NCBI GenBank assembly: GCA_029933365.1
Contig: JAOZOH010000153.1
Coordinates: 1 to 6,280 of the forward strand
Reading direction: 5' to 3'
Length of the DNA: 6,280 nucleotides
DNA from: Desulfuromusa sp.
GTDB lineage: Bacteria; Desulfobacterota; Desulfuromonadia; Desulfuromonadales; Geopsychrobacteraceae
The notes under the pieces are model-generated. The model worked only from the letters and a program-made list of their open reading frames with translations, did not search any database and was not told where the DNA came from. The position numbers were made by a program, and so were the translations under genes. This document shows positions 1-5,358 of the stretch, one piece after another (the stretch's first letter is position 1; every line of letters begins with the position of its first letter).

Positions 1-1631
1 GGTCCATTTTTCAACGGCTTCTTCAGAACTTTTTCCGGGAGGCTATCCTCTTGAGCGCCAAAGCCGTTGCGCTGATTGAACAGGCGCGAAAGAGTCCAGA
101 TCCGCTCTCCGGCCTGATCCAGTTCGGCAGCGGTGACCTCTTCACCCAACCCGACAGACAGCAAATCAGCAGTGATCTCGGTATTGACCGATCCCCAGAA
201 ATCGCAGTAACACATCGACCATTTAATACCGTTGAAGTTTTGCGATTCGATCACTTCATCGACCAGGGCTTCGATTTCAAAGGGGGTTTCGGAGAAGATC
301 GGAAAAGCACGCAGGTGACAGGCCCCGCGCTCGCTGGTAGCGTAGGCGATCCCCATGCCGTAATTACCGCGTGGTTCATAAGCTGGCATTTCAAGACCCT
401 TGACTTCCATGGACATATCAGCGGCATCGTATTTTTCTGCCAGTTTTTTAGCGCCCATGGCCAGATCCCGACCACGTTCGGTCGACAGGGATGCAATTTC
501 TTCAACAAGCCGCAGATATTCTTCACCATCACCGAACTTGATCCCGAAATCGTGGCGACCACTCTCGGTCATCTCCATCGCCATACTGATGGTGCTGCCA
601 CAACTCATGGTATCAATACCCAGATCATCACAGACCATGTTGAACTTGATAATCGCTTCCAGATCATTGATCTCGCAGTTCGAACCACCGAGGCAAAGGG
701 TTTCGTATTCCGGCCCTTCGATTTCGGCATCTCCAATTTTGGTAAATTTGCCACAAGCCAGAGGACAACCGGCACAAGCTCTGTCTGCAATCTTGGCCGC
801 CTTGATGGCATCAGAGTTGACTGCATCTTTGTGCTCGTTGATCCCGGCGCTGTAGTTTCTGGTCGGGTGCATCCCCATTTCGTTGGTCGCATCAACCAGC
901 ACGGCAGTGCCATCGGTATTGGCCCAGAGGTTATCTTCAGTAAACAGGTTTTCGGTTTTGTGGTGGGTAATCCGCTCAATGAATTTCGGCATATCGGCAA
1001 CCTGTACTGATTTGCTCCCTTTGCAGACAACCCCCTTGAGATTTTTCGAACCAAAGAGAGCTCCGGTACCACCGCGACCAAACTGTCGGTAAGATTCGGA
1101 ACCAATCATGCTGTAGGTGATCTGTTTTTCTCCCGCCGGACCAATCGCCAGAGTTTTAGCACCCGGTTCACCGACAGCCTCATCAAGACATTCCTCGGTC
1201 GCGAAAATCCCCTTGCCCATCATGGCTGAGGCATCTTCGATGCTGACTTGATCGTCAACAATCTTCAGATAGACCGGTGTGTCGGAAGCCCCTTTGATGA
1301 TCAGACCGTCATAACCGGCATATTTAAGTTCCGGACCGAAAGCCCCTCCGACGTTGCTGGTAAAAATAGTTCCGGTATGCGGCGACTTGGAAACCAGAGC
1401 GAGGCGGGATGTCAAAGGAACCAGGGTTCCAGAAAAGGGCCCGGTCATAATGACGATGGCATTATCCGCTGAAAGCGGATCGACATCAGGTTCAACCAGA
1501 TCCCAGTAGTAGCGTAAAGCCAGGCCCCAACTTCCCCAGTACTGTCTGATCCATTCCTGACATAGAGGTTCGGTGCTGATCTCTTTTTTGCTCAGATCGA
1601 CAACCAGGAGCTGTCCTGCGTATAAATTCAT
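1..1631 (-). CDS. aor: Aldehyde:ferredoxin oxidoreductase, W/Mo-bis-pterin enzyme (C-terminus cut by window edge)
   Basis: AOR-family enzymes oxidise aldehydes to carboxylic acids in the cytoplasm and pass electrons to ferredoxin, using a tungsten (or molybdenum) bis-pterin and one 4Fe-4S cluster. The frame is open from an ATG at 1631 to the left edge: 543 full codons plus two bases, against a usual ~600-620, so roughly 50-60 C-terminal residues are missing. Visible family signatures are GPFSGT (64-69), VSKSPHTG (80-87), SNVGGAFGPELKYAGYDG (92-109), GRGGTGALFGSKNLK (185-199), the cluster motif CAGCPLAC (Cys286, Cys289, Cys293), GPEYETL (306-312), GSNC (316-319) and a long run KGLEMPAYEPRGNYGMG (411-427). 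A fourth cluster cysteine is expected in WSMCYCDF, and Cys476 best fits the family CKF position. The ATG has AGGAG six bases upstream (1638-1642). The gene lies 75 bp behind the putrescine aminotransferase on the same strand, suggesting an aminoaldehyde substrate (inference). Oddity: the N-terminal pterin-loop motif, usually like GGRGLG, reads WGSWGLA (32-38). Confidence 0.95.
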   Translation of the reverse strand, partial: MNLYAGQLLVVDLSKKEISTEPLCQEWIRQYWGSWGLALRYYWDLVEPDVDPLSADNAIVIMTGPFSGTLVPLTSRLALVSKSPHTGTIFTSNVGGAFGPELKYAGYDGLIIKGASDTPVYLKIVDDQVSIEDASAMMGKGIFATEECLDEAVGEPGAKTLAIGPAGEKQITYSMIGSESYRQFGRGGTGALFGSKNLKGVVCKGSKSVQVADMPKFIERITHHKTENLFTEDNLWANTDGTAVLVDATNEMGMHPTRNYSAGINEHKDAVNSDAIKAAKIADRACAGCPLACGKFTKIGDAEIEGPEYETLCLGGSNCEINDLEAIIKFNMVCDDLGIDTMSCGSTISMAMEMTESGRHDFGIKFGDGEEYLRLVEEIASLSTERGRDLAMGAKKLAEKYDAADMSMEVKGLEMPAYEPRGNYGMGIAYATSERGACHLRAFPIFSETPFEIEALVDEVIESQNFNGIKWSMCYCDFWGSVNTEITADLLSVGLGEEVTAAELDQAGERIWTLSRLFNQRNGFGAQEDSLPEKVLKKPLKNG

Positions 1632-1637
1632 ACTCTT

Positions 1638-1642
1638 CTCCT
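1638..1642 (-). promoter_or_regulatory. Ribosome binding site of aor
   Basis: The minus strand reads AGGAG here, six bases before the ATG at 1631. It supports that start and independent translation initiation of aor after the upstream hairpin. The protein begins MNLYAGQLLVVDLS, matching the usual AOR opening strand, which agrees with this start. Confidence 0.8.
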
Positions 1643-1651
1643 AAATTCTCA

Positions 1652-1701
1652 CGCCAAAACAAAATGACCGGCCAATGGTTTTTACACCACCGACCGATCA
1701 T
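1652..1701 (-). terminator. Hairpin with U-rich tail between patA and aor (intra-operon terminator or attenuator)
   Basis: Read on the minus strand, five bases after the patA stop, a 15-base arm (1701-1687) pairs with 1678-1664 around an 8-base loop. All 15 positions pair in RNA, four of them as G-U wobbles. The stem is followed by TTTGTTTTGG. On the plus strand the four wobbles become A-C mismatches, so the structure belongs to the minus-strand transcript. The tail is broken by a G, which suggests partial termination or a processing/stability element setting aor output below patA. This role is inferred. Confidence 0.65.
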
Positions 1702-1706
1702 CATTG

Positions 1707-3062
1707 TCAGGCAATACTCTTGAATGTATCCTCGAGACGGTTCAGTATTTCATCTACAAGTTCCATCGGGATGTTCAGTGCCGGTTCAATACGGATCGCC
1801 TTGGCGTTGGTCAGAGTCCCTGCAGTCAACACCTTGCGATGGTAGAGGCCGGAAGCAACCTTGTAACCGATTTCATCGGTGACAAATTCCATCGCAATCA
1901 GCAGTCCCTTGCCACGATAGCCTTCGAGAATGGTCGGGTACTTGTTCTTGAACCCTTCCAGTTTAGCCATAATGTAAGCACCCTTTTCAGCAGCCTGACG
2001 TGGCAGGTCTTCTTTGAGCATGACATTGATGTAGGCTAGAGCAGCAGAACAAGCGAGGGGGTTGCCACCGGTGGTAGAGGTGTGCATAAAGGGGTTAGGC
2101 TCCATCACTTTCCAGATTTTTGGTGATGCAATAAAGGCTGCCATCGGTATCACACCGCCGCCTAGAGCCTTGCCCAGAGTCATGATGTCGGGAGTTACGT
2201 TCCAGTTGTCGACTCCAAACAGGGCCCCGGTTCGACCGAGACCGGTTTGGACTTCATCAGCGATCAGCAGAATGTCGTAACGATCACAGATTTCTCGAAC
2301 CCGTGGCCAGTAATCGTCCGGCGGTACCACGGCACCAGCTTCGCCCTGAATCGGTTCAGCAATAAAGGCAGCGATATCGTCACCAACGTGAGCACAGATA
2401 GCGAGTTGTTGTTCAAGGGCATCGGCATCACCGAAAGGTACGTGACGGGTGTTGCTGAGTAGTGGCATCAACGGCTTGCGGTAAACGCTCTTGCCCATCA
2501 GCGACAGCGATCCGAGGCTCTTGCCGTGAAATGCATTTGTGGTGGCAATAAAGCCGGTCTTACCAGTGTAGAACTTTGCCAACTTCATGGCACCTTCAAC
2601 AGCTTCCGTACCACTATTGTTGAAAAACATGTACTGCAAGTCACCAGGGGTCAGGTTGCCGAGCACCTTGCCAAGATGAGCACGCAACGGGTCGAGCATC
2701 TCTTGGCTATACTGAGGGCTGCGATCAAGCTGTGACTTGACGGCGGTAACAATTTCGGGATGACGGATACCGGCGGAGTAGATACCGAAGCCACCAAGGG
2801 CATCGATAAACTCACGACCCAGAGCATCCTTGATCAAAGAACCCTGTCCCTTCCACTCAATAGAAGCAAAATCACCTGCCTCGGTTACCGATTTACGGTA
2901 CTCAAGGAACCCTTTATTGATGTGATTGGCAAAGTTTTCAACCGTTTCGGTCGTAAGTCTCTCACGATCTTCCCGGGTCACCTGATCTTCTGGTGCGTTA
3001 ATCATTTCAACCATCCGAGCTGCTTCAGATCCGGCGTATTCGACATTCCTGAATTCAGACAT
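1707..3062 (-). CDS. patA: Putrescine aminotransferase (PLP class-III; PatA/YgjG type)
   Basis: Transfers an amino group from putrescine (and probably cadaverine) to 2-oxoglutarate, giving 4-aminobutanal, which cyclises to 1-pyrroline. It is a cytoplasmic PLP enzyme. The 451-residue product is near E. coli PatA length (459) and resembles it along its whole length from memory: GFLEYRKSVT near 51-60, FIDALGGFGIYSAG near 85-98, SQEMLDPLRA near 119-128, FHGKSLGSLS near 178-187, RHVPFGD near 206-212 and NAKAIRIEPAL near the C-terminus. PLP residues are visible: NSGTEA (149-154), Asp269 in ADEVQTG, and Lys298 in TLGKALGGG as the Schiff-base lysine. The start is set at ATG 3062, with AGGGAG eight bases upstream (3071-3076). 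The frame is open to 3128, but the extra 22 residues are unlike the family, and a GTG at 3071 overlaps the Shine-Dalgarno. It leads the minus-strand unit with aor behind it, and a sigma-54 promoter candidate lies upstream. Confidence 0.93.
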   Translation of the reverse strand: MSEFRNVEYAGSEAARMVEMINAPEDQVTREDRERLTTETVENFANHINKGFLEYRKSVTEAGDFASIEWKGQGSLIKDALGREFIDALGGFGIYSAGIRHPEIVTAVKSQLDRSPQYSQEMLDPLRAHLGKVLGNLTPGDLQYMFFNNSGTEAVEGAMKLAKFYTGKTGFIATTNAFHGKSLGSLSLMGKSVYRKPLMPLLSNTRHVPFGDADALEQQLAICAHVGDDIAAFIAEPIQGEAGAVVPPDDYWPRVREICDRYDILLIADEVQTGLGRTGALFGVDNWNVTPDIMTLGKALGGGVIPMAAFIASPKIWKVMEPNPFMHTSTTGGNPLACSAALAYINVMLKEDLPRQAAEKGAYIMAKLEGFKNKYPTILEGYRGKGLLIAMEFVTDEIGYKVASGLYHRKVLTAGTLTNAKAIRIEPALNIPMELVDEILNRLEDTFKSIA

Positions 3063-3070
3063 TTTTTCCA

Positions 3071-3076
3071 CTCCCT
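3071..3076 (-). promoter_or_regulatory. Ribosome binding site deciding the patA start
   Basis: The minus strand reads AGGGAG, eight bases before the ATG at 3062. This selects the 451-residue product over the longer open frame that begins at 3128, whose extra N-terminal residues do not resemble PatA. Confidence 0.75.
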
Positions 3077-3195
3077 TTGCTATTTTGTTAGTGTGTCTCA
3101 ATAACTGGCCAATGAAATGATTTCTCAATCAACTCACCAGCGGCCATATGAATATAATACTGTTTAAATTGTGCACGACTTCGGTTGGTTCATAG

Positions 3196-3211
3196 AGCAC
3201 AAGGTGTGCCA
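3196..3211 (-). promoter_or_regulatory. Sigma-54 (RpoN) promoter candidate for patA-aor
   Basis: The minus strand reads TGGCACACCTTGTGCT. Against the sigma-54 consensus TGGCAC-R-N4-TTGC-W, every defined position matches except the first T of the -12 box, which is G. The GG and GC elements have the correct spacing. The predicted transcript start near 3185 gives a leader of about 120 bases before patA. E. coli patA (ygjG) is also known to be sigma-54 dependent, which supports this assignment. Such promoters need an enhancer-binding activator, and candidate upstream sites are the palindromes at 3450 and 3656. Confidence 0.7.
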
Positions 3212-3449
3212 CAAACTCTAGAGGGTATACTCGCAAGGATGAAGCAGGGTGGAGAGAGGCGACGTGAACAAAGAAATTGTACGTCAAATTGAGAATTTTA
3301 TTTTGCGCTAAAGTGCCTAAATATCCCTATGGAAGAGCTTTTGTCGTTCTTGATACCTAATCACTTATAATGACTTTATGATACGAAGATGGTGAGCTAC
3401 TTTACTTTGCAGGCAATCAACTTCAATTAGTCACTGCTCTAGCCATCAA

Positions 3450-3465
3450 GATGCATTTATGCATC
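3450..3465. promoter_or_regulatory. 16-bp palindrome, copy 1 (candidate operator or enhancer site)
   Basis: The sequence is GATGCAT-TT-ATGCATC, a perfect 7-2-7 inverted repeat. It matches the palindrome at 3656-3671 at 14 of 16 positions, the differences being in the centre. It lies about 240 bp upstream of the sigma-54 box that reads toward patA, a distance compatible with an activator-binding site. The regulator is not identifiable from the sequence. Confidence 0.5.
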
Positions 3466-3655
3466 AATTGAATCCAGAGCCCAACAAGACTACAATAATT
3501 ATCCCGAACCCTGTCTGGCATCATCTTTTCATAGAACAATAATCTATTGACACCGACGGTTTCCAATGAGGTTGTAGAAAAAACCACCATACGTATTGTT
3601 TCCCTCCTCATGTTCTATATGCTCCCATCCGTCAAAAAAGTGTTTTATTTCGAAT

Positions 3656-3671
3656 GATGCATATTTGCATC
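3656..3671. promoter_or_regulatory. 16-bp palindrome, copy 2 (candidate operator or enhancer site)
   Basis: The sequence is GATGCA-TATT-TGCATC, a perfect 6-4-6 inverted repeat with the same outer half-sites as the copy at 3450. Its right arm overlaps a second inverted repeat, TGCAT-CTACA-ATGCA. It lies about 130 bp upstream of the promoter candidate reading toward gabT, so the same dimeric regulator could act on both transcription units (inference). Confidence 0.5.
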
Positions 3672-3800
3672 TACAATGCACAGTGGAATCAAGGTTTAGC
3701 TGTTATCAAATGGAATATCTGTTCATCAACCATGGAACAATAGAATTTAACTATTTGTAATCACAAGATTTTTTTAGAAAATAAAGATTCGAGAGGTTGT

Positions 3801-3816
3801 TGGTATGATCCTTGAT
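3801..3816 (+). promoter_or_regulatory. Weak promoter candidate for gabT (extended -10, or degenerate sigma-54)
   Basis: The bases TGGTATGATCCTTGAT can be read in two ways. TGGTATGAT is an extended -10 element (TGN plus TATGAT, five of six to TATAAT), but no good -35 box precedes it. TGG at -24 with TTGAT at -12 has sigma-54 spacing but lacks the key C of the -12 GC. Either reading would give a leader of about 100 bases before the ATG at 3932. I cannot decide between them. Confidence 0.3.
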
Positions 3817-3918
3817 GAGGACTCCTGTAAAACGTCCGGACTTAAAGCTCTCAACTCAAACCTTAAAATTGGCATATCACCATAAGCAACGACTCAAAAC
3901 ACAATACCCCAGCTTCGA

Positions 3919-3923
3919 AAGGA
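3919..3923 (+). promoter_or_regulatory. Ribosome binding site deciding the gabT start
   Basis: AAGGA lies eight bases before the ATG at 3932. It supports initiation there and not at the in-frame TTG/ATG at 3812/3815, whose 40 extra residues are basic, low in complexity and unlike any GabT N-terminus. Confidence 0.75.
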
Positions 3924-3931
3924 AACATCCA

Positions 3932-5206
3932 ATGAAGAACATAGAACTTCTTGCTCGTCGTAATGCAGCTGTCCCCCGCGGAGTTGCCAGCGCAACTACA
4001 GTTTTTATTGAAAAAGCCGAAAATGCAGAAGTATGGGATATTGAAGGTAACCGTTATCTTGACTTTGCTGCTGGTATTGCTGTTTGCAATACTGGCCATC
4101 GGCACCCGAAGATCATGGCCGCCGCAACCAAACAGAATGAAGCTTTTGTCCATACCGCATTCCAAGTTGCACCCTATGAAAGCTATATTACTTTAGCTGA
4201 ACGACTTAATGATGCAGCCCCCATCACCAATGCCAAAACAATTTTCATGACCACCGGGGCTGAAGCTGTCGAGAACGCCGTCAAGATCGCCAGACATTAC
4301 ACGAAACGCTCAGCGGTTATCTCCTTCATCGGCGGTTTTCACGGCCGCTCCCTGCTGACCATGGGCATGACGGGCAAAGTTGTCCCCTACAAAGCAGGCT
4401 TTGGCCCTTTTCCATCGTCGCTCTACCATGTGCCTTTCCCCATTGAGCACCATGGGATCAGTATTCAGGACAGCTTTGATGCTCTAGAGAAACTCTTTAA
4501 GGCCGATGTAGAACCTGAACAGGTCGCTGCAATTATAATTGAACCTGTTCAGGGAGAAGGTGGTTTCTATAGTGCTCCCAAAGAATTCATGCTGGCGTTA
4601 CGGCAACTTTGTGACAATCATGGCATTCTGTTGATCTGTGATGAAGTCCAAACCGGTTTTGCCCGTACCGGAAAACTGTTTGCCACTGAACATTATGGAA
4701 TAGAACCGGACCTGATGACCATGGCCAAGTCTCTCGCTGGCGGATTTCCTCTTTCTGGTGTCGTTGGTAAAGCGGAAATCATGGATTCTCCCGATCCCGG
4801 TGGACTCGGGGGGACTTACGGTGGCAGTCCGATCGGCTGTGCAGCAGCTCATGCCGTGCTTGACGTGATCGAAGAGGAGCAGCTCTGCGCTCGGAGTGTC
4901 AAAATCGGTGCACGTATGATTGAGCGGATTCAGCAGATGAAAGAGCGCAGCGACACCGCTGCTATCGGCGATGTTCGTGGACTAGGGGCGATGGTCGCCT
5001 TTGAACTGGTCAAAAAACGTGGCGGACATAGTCCCGATGCCGACAAAGTCAAACTGTTAACTGCCAAAGCCCTGGAGCATGGCCTGATCATCCTCTCCTG
5101 TGGTATATATGGAAACACCGTCAGATTGCTTGCGCCCTTGACTATTCCGGATGCACAATTGGAAGAGGGTCTCGACATTCTAGAGCTAAGCTTAACGCAA
5201 TTATAG
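3932..5206 (+). CDS. gabT: 4-aminobutyrate (GABA) aminotransferase, PLP class-III (GabT/PuuE type)
   Basis: Transfers the amino group of GABA to 2-oxoglutarate, giving succinate semialdehyde and glutamate in the cytoplasm. The 424-residue product matches E. coli GabT (426) and PuuE (421) in length and resembles GabT throughout: RRNAAVPRGV (9-18), YLDFAAGIAVCNTGHRHPK (42-60), TTGAEAVENAVKIAR (107-121), GFHGRSLLTMGMTGKV (135-150), IIEPVQGEGGF (202-212), GGLGGTYGGSPIGCAAA (290-306) and GDVRGLGAM (346-354). PLP residues are Asp237 in CDEVQTG and Lys266 in TMAKSLAGGFP. Ile49, Arg139 and Glu209 fall where E. coli GabT has the substrate-site residues Ile50, Arg141 and Glu211, which favours GABA over ornithine or acetylornithine. 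The ATG at 3932 is chosen for its Shine-Dalgarno and family fit. It diverges from patA across a shared control region and would take the product of the PatA-plus-aldehyde-oxidation step. Close relatives act on 5-aminovalerate, so that substrate remains possible. Confidence 0.92.
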   Translation: MKNIELLARRNAAVPRGVASATTVFIEKAENAEVWDIEGNRYLDFAAGIAVCNTGHRHPKIMAAATKQNEAFVHTAFQVAPYESYITLAERLNDAAPITNAKTIFMTTGAEAVENAVKIARHYTKRSAVISFIGGFHGRSLLTMGMTGKVVPYKAGFGPFPSSLYHVPFPIEHHGISIQDSFDALEKLFKADVEPEQVAAIIIEPVQGEGGFYSAPKEFMLALRQLCDNHGILLICDEVQTGFARTGKLFATEHYGIEPDLMTMAKSLAGGFPLSGVVGKAEIMDSPDPGGLGGTYGGSPIGCAAAHAVLDVIEEEQLCARSVKIGARMIERIQQMKERSDTAAIGDVRGLGAMVAFELVKKRGGHSPDADKVKLLTAKALEHGLIILSCGIYGNTVRLLAPLTIPDAQLEEGLDILELSLTQL

Positions 5207-5214
5207 TACCAACC

Positions 5215-5254
5215 ATCTAGATAATCTAGATCCCCCGGCAAGGCTGGGGGGGGG
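5215..5254. repeat. Palindrome ATCTAGAT-A-ATCTAGAT followed by a GC hairpin and a run of nine G
   Basis: Immediately after gabT, 5215-5231 is a 17-base palindrome built of two copies of ATCTAGAT. The next bases form a hairpin: 5232-5239 pairs with 5243-5250 over eight base pairs, including one G-T, around an AAG loop. A nine-G run (5246-5254) follows. No T run follows on either strand, so it is not a standard intrinsic terminator. It may protect the gabT mRNA 3' end or begin the next leader. Confidence 0.45.
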
Positions 5255-5358
5255 ACTACCCAGTGTACTCACATTAAACCAGGTCACACGCAAGTGTATT
5301 ACGGCTCACCGGGAGACTGCTACGCCAGGCAACTTCCCTTTTTCAGCTGGAGGCTGAG
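5255..5358 (+). promoter_or_regulatory. Structured 5' leader of the thiF-like gene; possible Moco/Tuco riboswitch
   Basis: Three stems are visible. ACAC-GCAA-GTGT (5286-5297) is a hairpin capped by a GNRA tetraloop. GGGAG (5311-5315) pairs with TTCCC (5334-5338), enclosing a second stem TGCT/GGCA. TCAGC-TGGAG-GCTGA (5343-5357) puts most of the Shine-Dalgarno GGAGG (5349-5353) in its loop. The segment GAGACTGCTAC followed by CCAGGCAAC loosely recalls, from memory, the conserved strand of the molybdenum/tungsten-cofactor riboswitch (Rfam RF01055). The downstream gene belongs to the MoeB/ThiF cofactor family and a tungsten or molybdenum enzyme gene is nearby, which fits. The class assignment is tentative; presence of a structured leader is better supported. 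Confidence 0.4.
5311..5343 (+). terminator. Terminator-like hairpin with T5 run before the thiF-like gene
   Basis: The stem GGGAG/TTCCC, with inner stem TGCT/GGCA and a six-base loop, is followed directly by TTTTT (5339-5343). It could end the gabT transcript, or serve as an attenuator within the thiF leader, since the start codon lies only 16 bases beyond the T run. The stem is short and interrupted, so termination would probably be partial. Confidence 0.4.

Larger units (their letters stand above)
3212..3800. other. AT-rich divergent control region without a convincing gene
   Basis: This stretch lies between the outward-facing patA and gabT promoters. It is visibly richer in A and T than the flanking genes. 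It contains two related 16-bp palindromes (listed separately), a short CAATA-ATC-TATTG inverted repeat near 3537-3549, and a repeated octamer GAACAATA near 3534 and 3734. The longest open frame inside is about 60 codons on the minus strand and shows no recognisable domain. The length is generous for a simple divergent promoter pair and suits enhancer-dependent control, but a decayed gene cannot be excluded. Confidence 0.6.

Noticed and set aside
51..1010. A 319-codon plus-strand open frame at the left end
   Set aside because: It lies antisense to the AOR gene, which carries all the family motifs in the opposite strand. The plus-strand product shows no recognisable domain.
3063..3128. A 22-residue N-terminal extension of PatA from ATG 3128
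   Set aside because: The extra residues do not match the family, and AGGGAG is well placed for ATG 3062.
3516..3531. Plus-strand TGGCATCATCTTTTCA as a sigma-54 promoter
   Set aside because: The -12 element lacks the G of the essential GC and other positions differ. It is also about 400 bases from gabT.
3423..3611. A 62-codon minus-strand open frame in the divergent region, with a GGGAG about ten bases upstream
   Set aside because: The product has no recognisable domain, contains one of the palindromes and lies in AT-rich non-coding-looking sequence. A small real gene cannot be fully excluded, but I cannot support it.
3812..3931. A 40-residue N-terminal extension of GabT from TTG 3812 or ATG 3815
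   Set aside because: The extension is unlike GabT N-termini, overlaps the promoter candidate, and a good Shine-Dalgarno precedes ATG 3932.
1707..5206. patA and gabT as products of a recent local duplication
   Set aside because: Both are class-III aminotransferases sharing the PLP core, but each matches a different established subfamily over its whole length, so they diverged long before coming to this locus.
5305..5330. CACCGGGAGACTGC as the B12 box of a cobalamin riboswitch
   Set aside because: The box match is partial, and the other conserved cobalamin elements upstream (GGTGAAAA-type and GCCACTG-type segments) are not present.
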